Shown here: in pieces, positions 1-7,535 of the stretch
How the letters are laid out: every line of letters begins with the position of its first letter
Position numbering within the stretch: position 1 is the stretch's first letter
DNA from: Verrucomicrobiales bacterium
GTDB taxonomy: Bacteria > Verrucomicrobiota > Verrucomicrobiia > Limisphaerales > Palsa-1400
DNA: 9,347 bases
Reading direction: 5' to 3'
NCBI GenBank assembly: GCA_028293405.1
Contig: JAQGOW010000533.1
Span: 1-9,347, forward strand
Notes under the pieces: generated by a model
What the model was told of the DNA's origin: nothing
Database searches by the model: none
The model's input: the letters and a program-made list of their open reading frames with translations, nothing else
Made by a program: the position numbers and the translations under genes

Positions 1-1461
1 GTGTTGCCAGATGGAAATATTCAGTTCCTCGGCCGCATCGATCATCAGGTCAAAGTGGGCGGGTTCCGGATCGAATTGGGTGAGATTGAAGCTGTGCTCC
101 ATCAGCACTCGACGGTTAAAGAGGCTGCGGTGATCGCGCGTGCTGTTGAAGGCGGAGACAACGAGCTTATTGGTTACGTCGTACCGCAGGCGGAAAAGAC
201 CATCAGCGCAGCGGCCCTTCGCCAATATTTAAAGAGCAAGCTGCCGACTTACATGGTGCCGTCGAAGTTCGTGCGATTGCAGTCATTGCCGTTAAATCCG
301 AACGGCAAAGTCGATCGCAAGGCGTTGCCGGAAGGCGAACCGATGGCCGAAAATATTGTGGCGGAATTTAAGCCGCCGCAAACGCCGATGCAAATGCAGT
401 TGCAATTGGTGTTCGAGCGCTTTCTTAAGCAGCGACCGATCGGCATCGACGCGGGTTTCTTTGAACTCGGCGGCAATTCACTGCAGGCGTTGAACTTGAT
501 CATCGAGTTAGAACGCGTCACAGGGAAAACGTTGCCGCTGGGAATTCTTTACGAAGCGCCGACGATTGAGACGCTTTCCGCAGCCATTGAACGCCACACC
601 GAAACAAAGTGGTCGTCGCTGGTGCCGTTGCAACCGTTGGGCAAACGTGCGCCGCTGTTTTTTGTTCACACAACGCCTGGCGACGTGCTCGGTTACGGCA
701 GTCTGGTTTATCATCTTGGCACTGAGCAGCCCTGCTACGGTTTCCAATCGCTCGGGTTTTTTGATCCGAAACAAGCGCATCAACAACTCCCCGCGATGGC
801 GGCGTATTACGTGCGGCTGTTGCGCGAGTTTCAACCGACCGGCCCCTATTATTTGAGCGGCTGGTGCTATGGCGGGATTATTGCGGTGGAAATGGCGCAT
901 CAATTGCGTGCCGCGGGGCAGGAAGTTGCATTTCTGGGTTTGATCGAGACCCCCGCTCCGCCGCCGGAAAAAGATGTCGCGCGGTTTTATCTACGCCGGA
1001 TCGATTGCCTGCTCAAAATGAACCCGATTCACTGGTTCAGATATTTGCGCGCGAAGGTCAGATATTACAGCGGCGTCAAAGAAGCGAACGAGCAGCGGTT
1101 CCGTCGTGTTGAAAAAGTTGACCCGAAGGACGGTTCTGTTGAAGAACACAATAAACACCTCGAACGACTTGAGCACGTTTATGGCGTTAACGATCGAGCG
1201 CTGAAGTTTTATCGGTCCAAGCGTTACGCTGGAAAAGTCACGCTGTTCAACGCGGAGCAACAAGACCCGGCGCTTATTCGCGACCCGATGTATGGGTGGC
1301 GCGGATTGGCGAGCGATGTCGAAATGTATGTGATCGGCGGCGATCACGACACGATTCTCGCCGACCCACAAGTCCGACAACTCGCGCGCAAAATGACCGA
1401 GTGCATCGCGCGCGCAGCGACGGAAACAGCAAACCTGCAAGCACGACGCCCGGAAGCCTAA
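1..1461 (+). CDS. Non-ribosomal peptide synthetase, C-terminal part (A-domain end, PCP, thioesterase); 5' truncated
   Basis: This is the last part of an NRPS, the enzyme that activates an amino acid as an adenylate, loads it on a carrier protein and releases the product. The visible 486 residues hold, in order: the end of an adenylation domain (A8-like [20 protein letters not shown] at 11-30, LPTYMVP at 81-87, and A10 NGKVDRKAL with Lys103); a peptidyl carrier domain at about 125-197 with [10 protein letters not shown] and phosphopantetheine Ser160; and a type I thioesterase from about 207 to 470. The thioesterase shows FFVHTTPG (220-227), a nucleophile elbow GWCYGG with Cys289 where Ser is usual, Glu316 at the expected acid position, and His449 in GGDHDT. 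The reading frame is open at base 1 and opens inside the conserved LPDGN/GR.D region, so the first GTG is not the start; the substrate-selecting part lies outside. The flippase gene follows after 15 bases. Identification is firm; the product is unknown. Confidence 0.95.
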   Translation: MLPDGNIQFLGRIDHQVKVGGFRIELGEIEAVLHQHSTVKEAAVIARAVEGGDNELIGYVVPQAEKTISAAALRQYLKSKLPTYMVPSKFVRLQSLPLNPNGKVDRKALPEGEPMAENIVAEFKPPQTPMQMQLQLVFERFLKQRPIGIDAGFFELGGNSLQALNLIIELERVTGKTLPLGILYEAPTIETLSAAIERHTETKWSSLVPLQPLGKRAPLFFVHTTPGDVLGYGSLVYHLGTEQPCYGFQSLGFFDPKQAHQQLPAMAAYYVRLLREFQPTGPYYLSGWCYGGIIAVEMAHQLRAAGQEVAFLGLIETPAPPPEKDVARFYLRRIDCLLKMNPIHWFRYLRAKVRYYSGVKEANEQRFRRVEKVDPKDGSVEEHNKHLERLEHVYGVNDRALKFYRSKRYAGKVTLFNAEQQDPALIRDPMYGWRGLASDVEMYVIGGDHDTILADPQVRQLARKMTECIARAATETANLQARRPEA

Positions 1462-1476
1462 GAACACAACACCCCC

Positions 1477-3048
1477 ATGACCAACGAAGAAGTTCATAAG
1501 AACCTTTGGCGCAATTCCATTTCGAATTACGTCACGATGGCGCTGAAGGTCGTCTTCGGGTTTTTGATGTTTCGGATGCTGATCCAAAATTTGAAGCAGG
1601 AGGAATTCGGCTTCTGGTCGTTGCTCTGGAGCGTGTTCGGTTATGGCATCCTGTTGGATTTCGGATTTGGGTTCACCGCGGAAAAACGTGTCGCTGAACT
1701 TTCGGTCCGTCAGGAATGGGAAAAGCTCAGCCGGGTGTTAAGCACCATTTTTTTCACCTACGTGATTTTGGGCGTGGTGATCGTTCTCGGGGTGCTGTGT
1801 TTTTCGGAACCGCTGGTGCGCGCATTCCACATCACGGGCGAGAACCGTGATCAATTTCGGATCATGCTGATCATTTTTTTCATCGGCATGGGTATTACGT
1901 TTCCGTTGGGAATTTTTCCAGAAATTCTCATCGGCCAGCAACGCATCGCACTGGTGAACCTGATTTTCGCGTGCTCGATCGTCGCAAACTACCTCGGGCT
2001 GCTGGCTGCGTTCCACTTTCATCTCGCGATGACCGCGATGATTTTAGTCGGTCTCGCGTGTAGCATCGGGCCTGCAGCGGCGTGCGGCATCTTTGCGTTG
2101 CACAAACTGCCGAACGTCAAAATTCGTCCAAGATATTTCTCTGTCGGGATGATTCGCGAAACGACGCAGTTCTCGCTCTTTGCCTACGTGATCACGGTCA
2201 GCAACATGCTTCTGGCGAAGAGCGATCAACTGGTCCTCGGCACGGCGCTGACCGTATCGGCGATCGCAGTGTATCAAGCCGGGGCGAAGATTGCGGAGAT
2301 GTTCGGCATCTTTGCGCAACAATTGCCGGCGGTGTTTTCGCCGGTGGCGGCGCATATGCACGCCAAAGGAGACAAGGATTTTCTTCGCTCGCTCTTAATC
2401 AACGGCACGCGCGTCGCGGTGATGGTAGCGACACCGGCTTACTTAATATCCGCTTTTTACATGGAAGCGTTATTGGGCGTTTTGACGGGGTCGAAAACGC
2501 CGAGCGTTGAAACGTTTTGGATCGGCCAGGTGCTCTTGCTGTGGTGCTACATGTCCGTCGTAACGCAAAGTGTAACGCGGCGCATCTTCGTGATGTGCGG
2601 GCATGAACGACGTTTGATGTGGGTGACCGTGGCGGAAGCGGCGTTGAACCTCGTGCTGAGCATCGGCCTGGTTCTCTATTACCGAAATGTTGTTTGCGTT
2701 GCGCTAGGGTCTTTGATTTCCGGTTTCATCATTGGTTGGTGCGTGCTCTGGCCGTGGGGCGCGCGCGAGGCGCAATTGACCGGGTGGCAATTGGCAAAAA
2801 CGGTTTTGATTCCCATCTGGGTGGCGTGCCTGCCGTTAGTCGGGTTTTTGTTTATGGGCCGATATTTCCCGTGGATGGATTTCCGCACGAGCATTTGGCA
2901 CTTCGCGACCGACGCGGCGCTTGCCGGAATCGTTGCTGTGGTCGGACTTTGGAAATGTGCTTTGAGCCAAGCTGAGCGCGACATTGTGCTCATGCGGTTG
3001 GGGAAAATTTTTGGAAGATCATTCGTGATAAGGACCCCTGCGTTATGA
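1477..3048 (+). CDS. Wzx-like oligosaccharide flippase (MOP/polysaccharide transport superfamily)
   Basis: A 523-residue, strongly hydrophobic protein with about 14 probable membrane segments by eye, roughly at 18-36, 45-65, 90-110, 128-150, 160-180, 183-205, 232-254, 258-280, 308-335, 350-372, 383-401, 405-427, 441-460 and 476-493. Length and layout fit the Wzx/RfbX-type flippases, which move undecaprenyl-linked oligosaccharides from the cytoplasmic to the periplasmic face of the inner membrane. The stretch FGFWSLLWSVFGYGILLDFG (44-63) matches the 'YG.W.L......LLDLGL' pattern common near the N-terminus of this family. The ATG at 1477 lies 15 bases after the NRPS stop, with no Shine-Dalgarno sequence in the gap, so translation may depend on coupling to the NRPS gene. 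The stop overlaps the next start in ATGA. The substrate cannot be told from sequence; the neighbouring glycosyltransferases suggest a glycan, though a peptide-linked product is possible given the NRPS. Confidence 0.88.
   Translation: MTNEEVHKNLWRNSISNYVTMALKVVFGFLMFRMLIQNLKQEEFGFWSLLWSVFGYGILLDFGFGFTAEKRVAELSVRQEWEKLSRVLSTIFFTYVILGVVIVLGVLCFSEPLVRAFHITGENRDQFRIMLIIFFIGMGITFPLGIFPEILIGQQRIALVNLIFACSIVANYLGLLAAFHFHLAMTAMILVGLACSIGPAAACGIFALHKLPNVKIRPRYFSVGMIRETTQFSLFAYVITVSNMLLAKSDQLVLGTALTVSAIAVYQAGAKIAEMFGIFAQQLPAVFSPVAAHMHAKGDKDFLRSLLINGTRVAVMVATPAYLISAFYMEALLGVLTGSKTPSVETFWIGQVLLLWCYMSVVTQSVTRRIFVMCGHERRLMWVTVAEAALNLVLSIGLVLYYRNVVCVALGSLISGFIIGWCVLWPWGAREAQLTGWQLAKTVLIPIWVACLPLVGFLFMGRYFPWMDFRTSIWHFATDAALAGIVAVVGLWKCALSQAERDIVLMRLGKIFGRSFVIRTPAL
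3030..3034 (+). promoter_or_regulatory. Shine-Dalgarno sequence for the GT2 gene
   Basis: AAGGA sits 10 bases upstream of the ATG at 3045, inside the end of the flippase gene. It is the only good Shine-Dalgarno match I found ahead of any + strand start in the window, and it supports the ATGA-overlap start of the glycosyltransferase. Confidence 0.55.
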
Positions 3049-3935
3049 CAGACCCGAAAGTCAGCATCATCCTGCGTTCTTACAATGAGGGATGGGCACT
3101 GAAGGAAACTCTGCCCGCGCTCGCCGCCCAAAATTACAACAACTGGGAATTGATCGTCGTCGATTCCGGTTCAACTGACGGCTCGGTGGACATGATCCGC
3201 AAAGCCAGACCGACGCACTTCGAGCAGATCGCCGCGCGCGATTATAATCCAAGCCGCGTCATGAATCGCGGCATGACGTTGTCGCAATCGAATTATTGTT
3301 TGTTCCTGAACGCCGACGCCACACCGCAAGGACCGAATTGGATGCGTGAGCTTTCCACGGCCCTCCACGATCCTCAGGTGGCGGCGTGTTTCGGCCGGCA
3401 AGTGCCGCGGCCCGGTTGCAAAGCAGTTTATGCGTGCGATTACGACCGATGTTTCGGGCCGAATCGCGAATCAAAAAATTGGTATCATTTTTTCAGCATG
3501 GTCAGCAGCGGGATTCGCAAGGACATCTGGGAGAAGCGCGGGTTTCTCGAAAAACTTCAATACGCTGAGGACCACGAATACACGTGGTGGGCGCGCAGCC
3601 AGGGCTACAAAGTTGTTTATGTCGAGCACGCAGTCGTCATGCACTCGCATAACTACACGCCCGAACAGGCTTACAAACGGAGCTTCGGCGACGCGAGAGC
3701 GCTGGCGGCTTCATGGGACAAAAGTCCGCTGCGCTTTAATCCGGTCCAAACTTTTCTTGGTTGGGCGAATGATACCCGCCGTGATTTTGCGTTTTGTTTA
3801 AAAACGAATCGTCTCACCGAACTGCCGCACGCCGCCAAAATTCGCTGGCAACAACGTCGCGGCATTCTGGACGGTTTCAAAGAAGGCTGGCGGCACTATC
3901 GAATTTTGCAGAATGAAAATCCTGGTTATAAATAA
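3045..3935 (+). CDS. Family 2 glycosyltransferase (GT-A fold), rhamnosyltransferase-like
   Basis: A 296-residue cytoplasmic enzyme predicted to transfer a sugar from a nucleotide-sugar donor to a growing glycan. The N-terminal GT-A domain is clear: VSIILRSYNEG (6-16), the nucleotide-binding VDSGSTDGS (39-47), and LFLNADATP (86-94), in which Asn89-Ala-Asp91 takes the place of the metal-binding DxD. The acceptor-side pair Glu175-Asp176 in YAEDHEYTWWA is the likely catalytic base region, and HSHNYT (200-205) resembles the His-rich motif of rhamnosyltransferase-like GT2 proteins. No membrane segments are evident. The start overlaps the flippase stop by 4 bases (ATGA) and has an AAGGA ribosome site. 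The 3' end overlaps the next glycosyltransferase by 23 bases. Fold and general activity are firm; the donor sugar and linkage are not predictable here. Confidence 0.92.
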   Translation: MTDPKVSIILRSYNEGWALKETLPALAAQNYNNWELIVVDSGSTDGSVDMIRKARPTHFEQIAARDYNPSRVMNRGMTLSQSNYCLFLNADATPQGPNWMRELSTALHDPQVAACFGRQVPRPGCKAVYACDYDRCFGPNRESKNWYHFFSMVSSGIRKDIWEKRGFLEKLQYAEDHEYTWWARSQGYKVVYVEHAVVMHSHNYTPEQAYKRSFGDARALAASWDKSPLRFNPVQTFLGWANDTRRDFAFCLKTNRLTELPHAAKIRWQQRRGILDGFKEGWRHYRILQNENPGYK

Positions 3936-5151
3936 TCTTTACCCACCGCATTACGTTGGCGGTTACGAATTGCATTGCGAGCAAGTCACGGAAGGCTTGC
4001 GCGCGCGCGGGCACGAGATTCACGTGCTCACATCGGATTACGCGAGCAATCGACCGGACGTGCCACAGCCACATGTGCATCGCGCGTTGCGGATTCACGG
4101 GATGTTCGGCAATCCGTGGTTGCCGATACACAAACTTGAAGTACTCGAGAAACACAACAATCAGCAGCTTCGAGTGTTGTTGAAGGCGTTCAAGCCGGAG
4201 CTGGTTTACGGCTGGAATTTCAGCGGGTTATCGAAGTCGATGCTCTTCACGATCCAGAACTTGAAGGTGCCGACGTTATTTGCCGTTTGCGACCATTGGC
4301 TGGCGCGCAGTCCTGAAAGTGACGTGTGGTTGCGCTGGTGGAATCGCAAACCGCAATCGACGAAGAACGGCGTGGTGCGCGCACTCTGGACGGCAACAGG
4401 ACATCGGAGCCGAATACAAGAAATCGCGCCCACCAATCGGGTCGAAGAGTTGCGCTTCCCGCGAATTTATTTTTGCAGCAGTTCGTTGCGTGATTTTACA
4501 GTTGCGGCGGGTGCTGATGTGAAGCACGGCGCGGTCATTTATTGTCCGATTAACACGTCGCGCTTTCAAAGTGCGCCGAAACCGGCCGAAGCGCCGGTGC
4601 GCAAACTTTTATATGTCGGGCGTCTGCACGAAGACAAAGGTGTGATGACGGCGCTGCGCGCGATGTATGAGGTGAAAGCGAAGTTCGACGGAACGCTGAG
4701 CGTGTATGGAAGTGGCGAACCCGAATACGAACGCAAACTGAAGGACTTCGTTCGGCAACACAATTTGCCGGTGCAGTTCTTCAGCGCACTGCCACCTTCT
4801 GAAATGCCCGCGGTATATGCCGCGCATGACGCGCTGCTTTTCACGTCGGAATGGCCGGAGCCATTTGCGCTCACGCCGCTGGAAGCGATGGCGAGCGGGC
4901 TGCCAGTGATTGGCACGACCACCGGCGGGAGCATTGAACTGTTCCGCGATCACAAAAACTGCCTGACCTACAAGGCGGGTGACTACGAGGATCTCGCGGA
5001 ACGGATTTTGGAATTGATTGGCGATCGCTCGATGCGGGTGAAGCTCGCGACACTCGGCCAGCAAGAAGTTCGCGCGCGTTACGCCGAGCAGGTCATCATT
5101 GATCAAGTCGAACAATACATTAAAGCGACCCTGCAAAAATCCCATGCTTGA
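3913..5151 (+). CDS. GT4-type glycosyltransferase (GT-B fold)
   Basis: A 412-residue retaining glycosyltransferase of the GT-B, family 4 type. It begins MKILVINNLYPPHYVGGYE, the usual first strand plus the Gly-rich loop (Gly16-Gly17) of the acceptor domain. The donor-binding C-terminal domain starts at about 230 with LLYVGRLHEDKG (232-243), in which Arg237 and Lys242 match the phosphate-contacting residues of the family. EPFALTPLE (316-324) gives the EX7E signature, followed by AMASGLPVIGT (325-335), also typical. It should act in the cytoplasm or at the inner membrane face, adding a sugar to a lipid-linked intermediate. The ATG at 3913 lies 23 bases inside the GT2 gene and starts the protein exactly at the conserved first strand; no Shine-Dalgarno precedes it, so translational coupling is likely. 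The last 8 bases overlap the next gene. The sugar specificity is unknown. Confidence 0.93.
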   Translation: MKILVINNLYPPHYVGGYELHCEQVTEGLRARGHEIHVLTSDYASNRPDVPQPHVHRALRIHGMFGNPWLPIHKLEVLEKHNNQQLRVLLKAFKPELVYGWNFSGLSKSMLFTIQNLKVPTLFAVCDHWLARSPESDVWLRWWNRKPQSTKNGVVRALWTATGHRSRIQEIAPTNRVEELRFPRIYFCSSSLRDFTVAAGADVKHGAVIYCPINTSRFQSAPKPAEAPVRKLLYVGRLHEDKGVMTALRAMYEVKAKFDGTLSVYGSGEPEYERKLKDFVRQHNLPVQFFSALPPSEMPAVYAAHDALLFTSEWPEPFALTPLEAMASGLPVIGTTTGGSIELFRDHKNCLTYKAGDYEDLAERILELIGDRSMRVKLATLGQQEVRARYAEQVIIDQVEQYIKATLQKSHA

Positions 5152-6298
5152 AACGCAACGATTTACTTTGGATGGGAGCGCGCAGCTTGAAAAACATTTG
5201 GCGCATTGTTGCGATCGGGTGTTGGCCGGTGTTTCTTCGGTGATCCCGATGTCGCGACTGGAAGGCATTCTTCTTGGGGGCGGTTACGGTCGTGGCGAGG
5301 GCGGCGTTTTGAAAACGGTTGAGGACGATCGTCCTTACAACGACATGGAGTTTTACGTTTTGATACGCGGCTCGAGTTGGTTGAACGAACGGAAATTCCG
5401 TGCTACGCTTCACCACCTTGGCGAGAAGCTCAGTCCTGAAGCGCGCCTGGAAATCGAGTTCAAGGTGCTTTCGACTCAGAAACTCGAGAGCAGTCCGATC
5501 ACGATGCACTACTACGATTTGATCGCGGGGCATCGGCGGTTGTGGGGCGGCAAAGATTTATTGCGACGTTGTCGGCATCATCGAGCGGCGAACACGTTGC
5601 CGTTATCCGAAGCGACGCGCCTATTGATGAATCGCGCGTCGGGTTTGCTGTTTTCGAATTCCTTGCTGCAGAAGGACAAGTTTACCGCGGAAGACGCGGA
5701 CTTTGTGGGCCGCAATCAGGCGAAAGCACAGTTGGCTTTTGGCGATGTGTTTTTAACTGCGCACGGTTTGTATCACGCCAGTTGCCGTGAACGTAATCAC
5801 CGCCTGCGCGCGTTTACACCGAACGAAAACATTCCGTGGTTTGAAAAAGTCCGGCGCTATCACAACTACGGCGTCGATTTTAAATTGCATCCGCACAACA
5901 CACCGCCGGACCGTGAAGCGTTGACGGCTTGCCAGGGCGAACTGGTCACGGTGGCCCTGCAACTTTGGCTTTGGCTGGAAGCTCGGCGGCTGCGGCAGCG
6001 ATTTTCGTCAGCCGTGGAATACGCACTGTGCCCGATCAACAAATGCCCAGAAACAGCACTAGCACGAAACGCTTTTGTGAACGCGACAACTTTCGGTGCA
6101 CCAGCGTTGTTGCAGGAAAAACGTTTTCGTTATCCACGCGAACGATTGTTCAACGCGCTGTCGTTGCTGCTTTGGGAACCGACGACCATGCGCGAACCGC
6201 AACTGCTGCACGGGGTGCAAAGCGAGTTGGTCACAACCACGAACGATTTCAACGAAATGATTGGCGCTTATCAATCGCTTTGGCGGCGGTTTAGTTGA
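5144..6298 (+). CDS. Uncharacterised protein with nucleotidyltransferase (polymerase-beta fold) motifs
   Basis: I do not recognise this 384-residue protein as a named family. Its N-terminal third has the pattern of polymerase-beta-fold nucleotidyltransferases: a Gly loop GGGYGRGEG (45-53), an acidic pair in NDMEFYV (Asp67, Glu69), and a third acid in LEIEFKV (Glu103 or Glu105). The rest looks helical, with segments at about 155-220 and 255-290 and a KAQLAFGDVFL stretch (194-204); this recalls the helical substrate-binding domains attached to small nucleotidyltransferases (KNTase-C/HEPN-like). There is no signal peptide or membrane segment. I chose the ATG at 5144, which overlaps the previous gene by 8 bases; an in-frame ATG at 5099 would add 15 unlike residues and a 53-base overlap. 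Its place between two glycosyltransferases suggests work on the glycan or its precursors, such as nucleotidyl or phospho-alcohol transfer (LicD belongs to the same superfamily). Regulatory or inactive roles cannot be excluded. Confidence 0.7.
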   Translation: MLETQRFTLDGSAQLEKHLAHCCDRVLAGVSSVIPMSRLEGILLGGGYGRGEGGVLKTVEDDRPYNDMEFYVLIRGSSWLNERKFRATLHHLGEKLSPEARLEIEFKVLSTQKLESSPITMHYYDLIAGHRRLWGGKDLLRRCRHHRAANTLPLSEATRLLMNRASGLLFSNSLLQKDKFTAEDADFVGRNQAKAQLAFGDVFLTAHGLYHASCRERNHRLRAFTPNENIPWFEKVRRYHNYGVDFKLHPHNTPPDREALTACQGELVTVALQLWLWLEARRLRQRFSSAVEYALCPINKCPETALARNAFVNATTFGAPALLQEKRFRYPRERLFNALSLLLWEPTTMREPQLLHGVQSELVTTTNDFNEMIGAYQSLWRRFS

Positions 6299-6299
6299 T

Positions 6300-7502
6300 G
6301 TGAAAATCCTCGTTGTCTATCCTTACATTCCGTATCCGCTCGACCGCGGGACGTATCAGCGCACCTTTAACTTGCTGCGCGAACTCGGACGCTCGCACGC
6401 GATAACGTTGATTGCACTCGCGGAAAACGGGAAAGGGCTAGAGCACAAAGCGTTGTTCGAACAATTTTGCGAACGCGTCGAATTTGTGCCGTTCGTTCAT
6501 CCGGCGTGGCCAAAGTTTTTCCCGAACCGTTTGCTCAATCCGGTTCCGGTCAGCATTCAACATTGGAAATCTGATGCGTTAGACAAAAAGATCGATGAAC
6601 TGCTGGCAGAGCAGAAATTCGATGCCATTCACGTTTGTGACCTCGTCATGGCGCACTACTTTCAACGCGGCGAAAGGGCGAAGCTGCCGCTCGTCGTCGA
6701 CCGCAGTCGCGTCGATCTGCAATTTCAATTAGCGGAGCATTCGCGCATGAATTTTCCGCTGCGCACGCGGCTGATGCGTTACGAAGGTTACGCGAAGATG
6801 TGGCAATACGAGCGCAAGACGGCGAAGCGCGCCAAGCTTGAAATCGTTTGCGGGCCGGACGACGAGACGTTTTTGCGCAAATGGGTTGATCCGAAGATGG
6901 GCATTGAAGTGATCGTCAACGGGGTGGACCTGGACTTTTTCTGCACCGGTGAAGACGATGTGTCACGCGCGACAGAGCCGACCATCATCTTCTGCGGTGC
7001 GATGGATTACAATCCGAACGTCGAAGCGTTGCGTTGGTATTTCGGTGAGATGCACGAACCGCTGCGCCGACAAATTCCCAACCTGCGCGTTTTGGTTGTC
7101 GGCAAAGATCCAATTGCGGAAGTCAGAGCCTACGCCAACAAGGAAAACGTGACGGTGACCGGCAACGTGCACGATGTGCGGCCTTACTATCGCCAAGCGT
7201 GGATGCAAATTGTCCCGCTGCGAATCGGTGGCGGAACGCGGCTGAAGATAGTTGAGTCCTTAGCGATTCGAACACCGGTTATCTCCACGACGATCGGCGC
7301 GCAAGGCCTGAACCTCGAACACGACAAGGACGTTCTCCTCGCGGACACCGCGGAAGATTTCGTGCGCGAAACCGCGCGGGCATTGAAGGACGAAAAATTG
7401 CGCAAGCATCTCGAACTGGCCGGACTGCGAACGGCGCGAGCGCGATTTTCGTGGAAGATGATCGGCGCACAACTCGCTAACGTCTACGCCACGCGCCTCT
7501 AG
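6300..7502 (+). CDS. GT4-type glycosyltransferase, exopolysaccharide/EpsH (PEP-CTERM)-associated style
   Basis: A 400-residue GT-B glycosyltransferase. It opens with KILVVYPYIPYPLDRGTYQR (2-21), the 'P.P.d.G...R' start typical of the sugar transferases found with EpsH/PEP-CTERM exopolysaccharide systems. The donor domain begins at about 228 with IIFCGAMDYNPNVEALRWYF (229-248), followed by LRVLVVGKDP (262-271), VTGNVHDVRPYY (286-297), and VPLRIGGGTRLKIVE (305-319), whose Gly-rich turn, Lys316 and Glu319 correspond to the donor-phosphate and nucleotide-ribose contacts. The start is most likely the GTG at 6300, one base after the stop of the preceding gene, because it places KILVV right at the N-terminus; an in-frame ATG at 6261 would add 13 residues inside the previous gene. 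No exosortase or PEP-CTERM protein is visible in this window, so the family resemblance does not prove that pathway. Sugar and acceptor are unknown. Confidence 0.9.
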   Translation: MKILVVYPYIPYPLDRGTYQRTFNLLRELGRSHAITLIALAENGKGLEHKALFEQFCERVEFVPFVHPAWPKFFPNRLLNPVPVSIQHWKSDALDKKIDELLAEQKFDAIHVCDLVMAHYFQRGERAKLPLVVDRSRVDLQFQLAEHSRMNFPLRTRLMRYEGYAKMWQYERKTAKRAKLEIVCGPDDETFLRKWVDPKMGIEVIVNGVDLDFFCTGEDDVSRATEPTIIFCGAMDYNPNVEALRWYFGEMHEPLRRQIPNLRVLVVGKDPIAEVRAYANKENVTVTGNVHDVRPYYRQAWMQIVPLRIGGGTRLKIVESLAIRTPVISTTIGAQGLNLEHDKDVLLADTAEDFVRETARALKDEKLRKHLELAGLRTARARFSWKMIGAQLANVYATRL

Positions 7503-7535
7503 TGGCTCTTGCCACCTCGGCCCAATTCACCCAAC

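Noticed and set aside
1..3. GTG at the very first base as the start of the NRPS gene
   Set aside because: It falls inside a conserved adenylation-domain segment just before LPDGN and GRID; the frame is open to the left edge, so the gene is truncated rather than starting here.
991..1587. Long open frame antisense to the NRPS thioesterase and flippase start (198 codons)
   Set aside because: The translation shows no recognisable domain and runs against a clearly coding NRPS frame; it is a by-product of codon bias on the opposite strand.
5099..5143. Upstream in-frame ATG extension of the nucleotidyltransferase-like protein
   Set aside because: It adds 15 polar residues deep inside the preceding glycosyltransferase gene (53-base overlap); the ATG at 5144 gives a normal short overlap.
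4609..5268. Long open frame antisense to the first GT4 gene (219 codons)
   Set aside because: No family motifs, low-complexity basic composition, and complete overlap with firmly identified coding sequence.
6261..6299. Upstream in-frame ATG extension of the second GT4 protein
   Set aside because: GT-B proteins of this type start at the KILVV strand; the GTG at 6300 gives this directly, whereas the extension lies wholly inside the previous gene.
7502..7515. Small inverted repeat GTGGC-TCTT-GCCAC after the second GT4 stop
   Set aside because: The stem is only 5 base pairs and no T-run follows, so it is not credible as an intrinsic terminator and may be chance.
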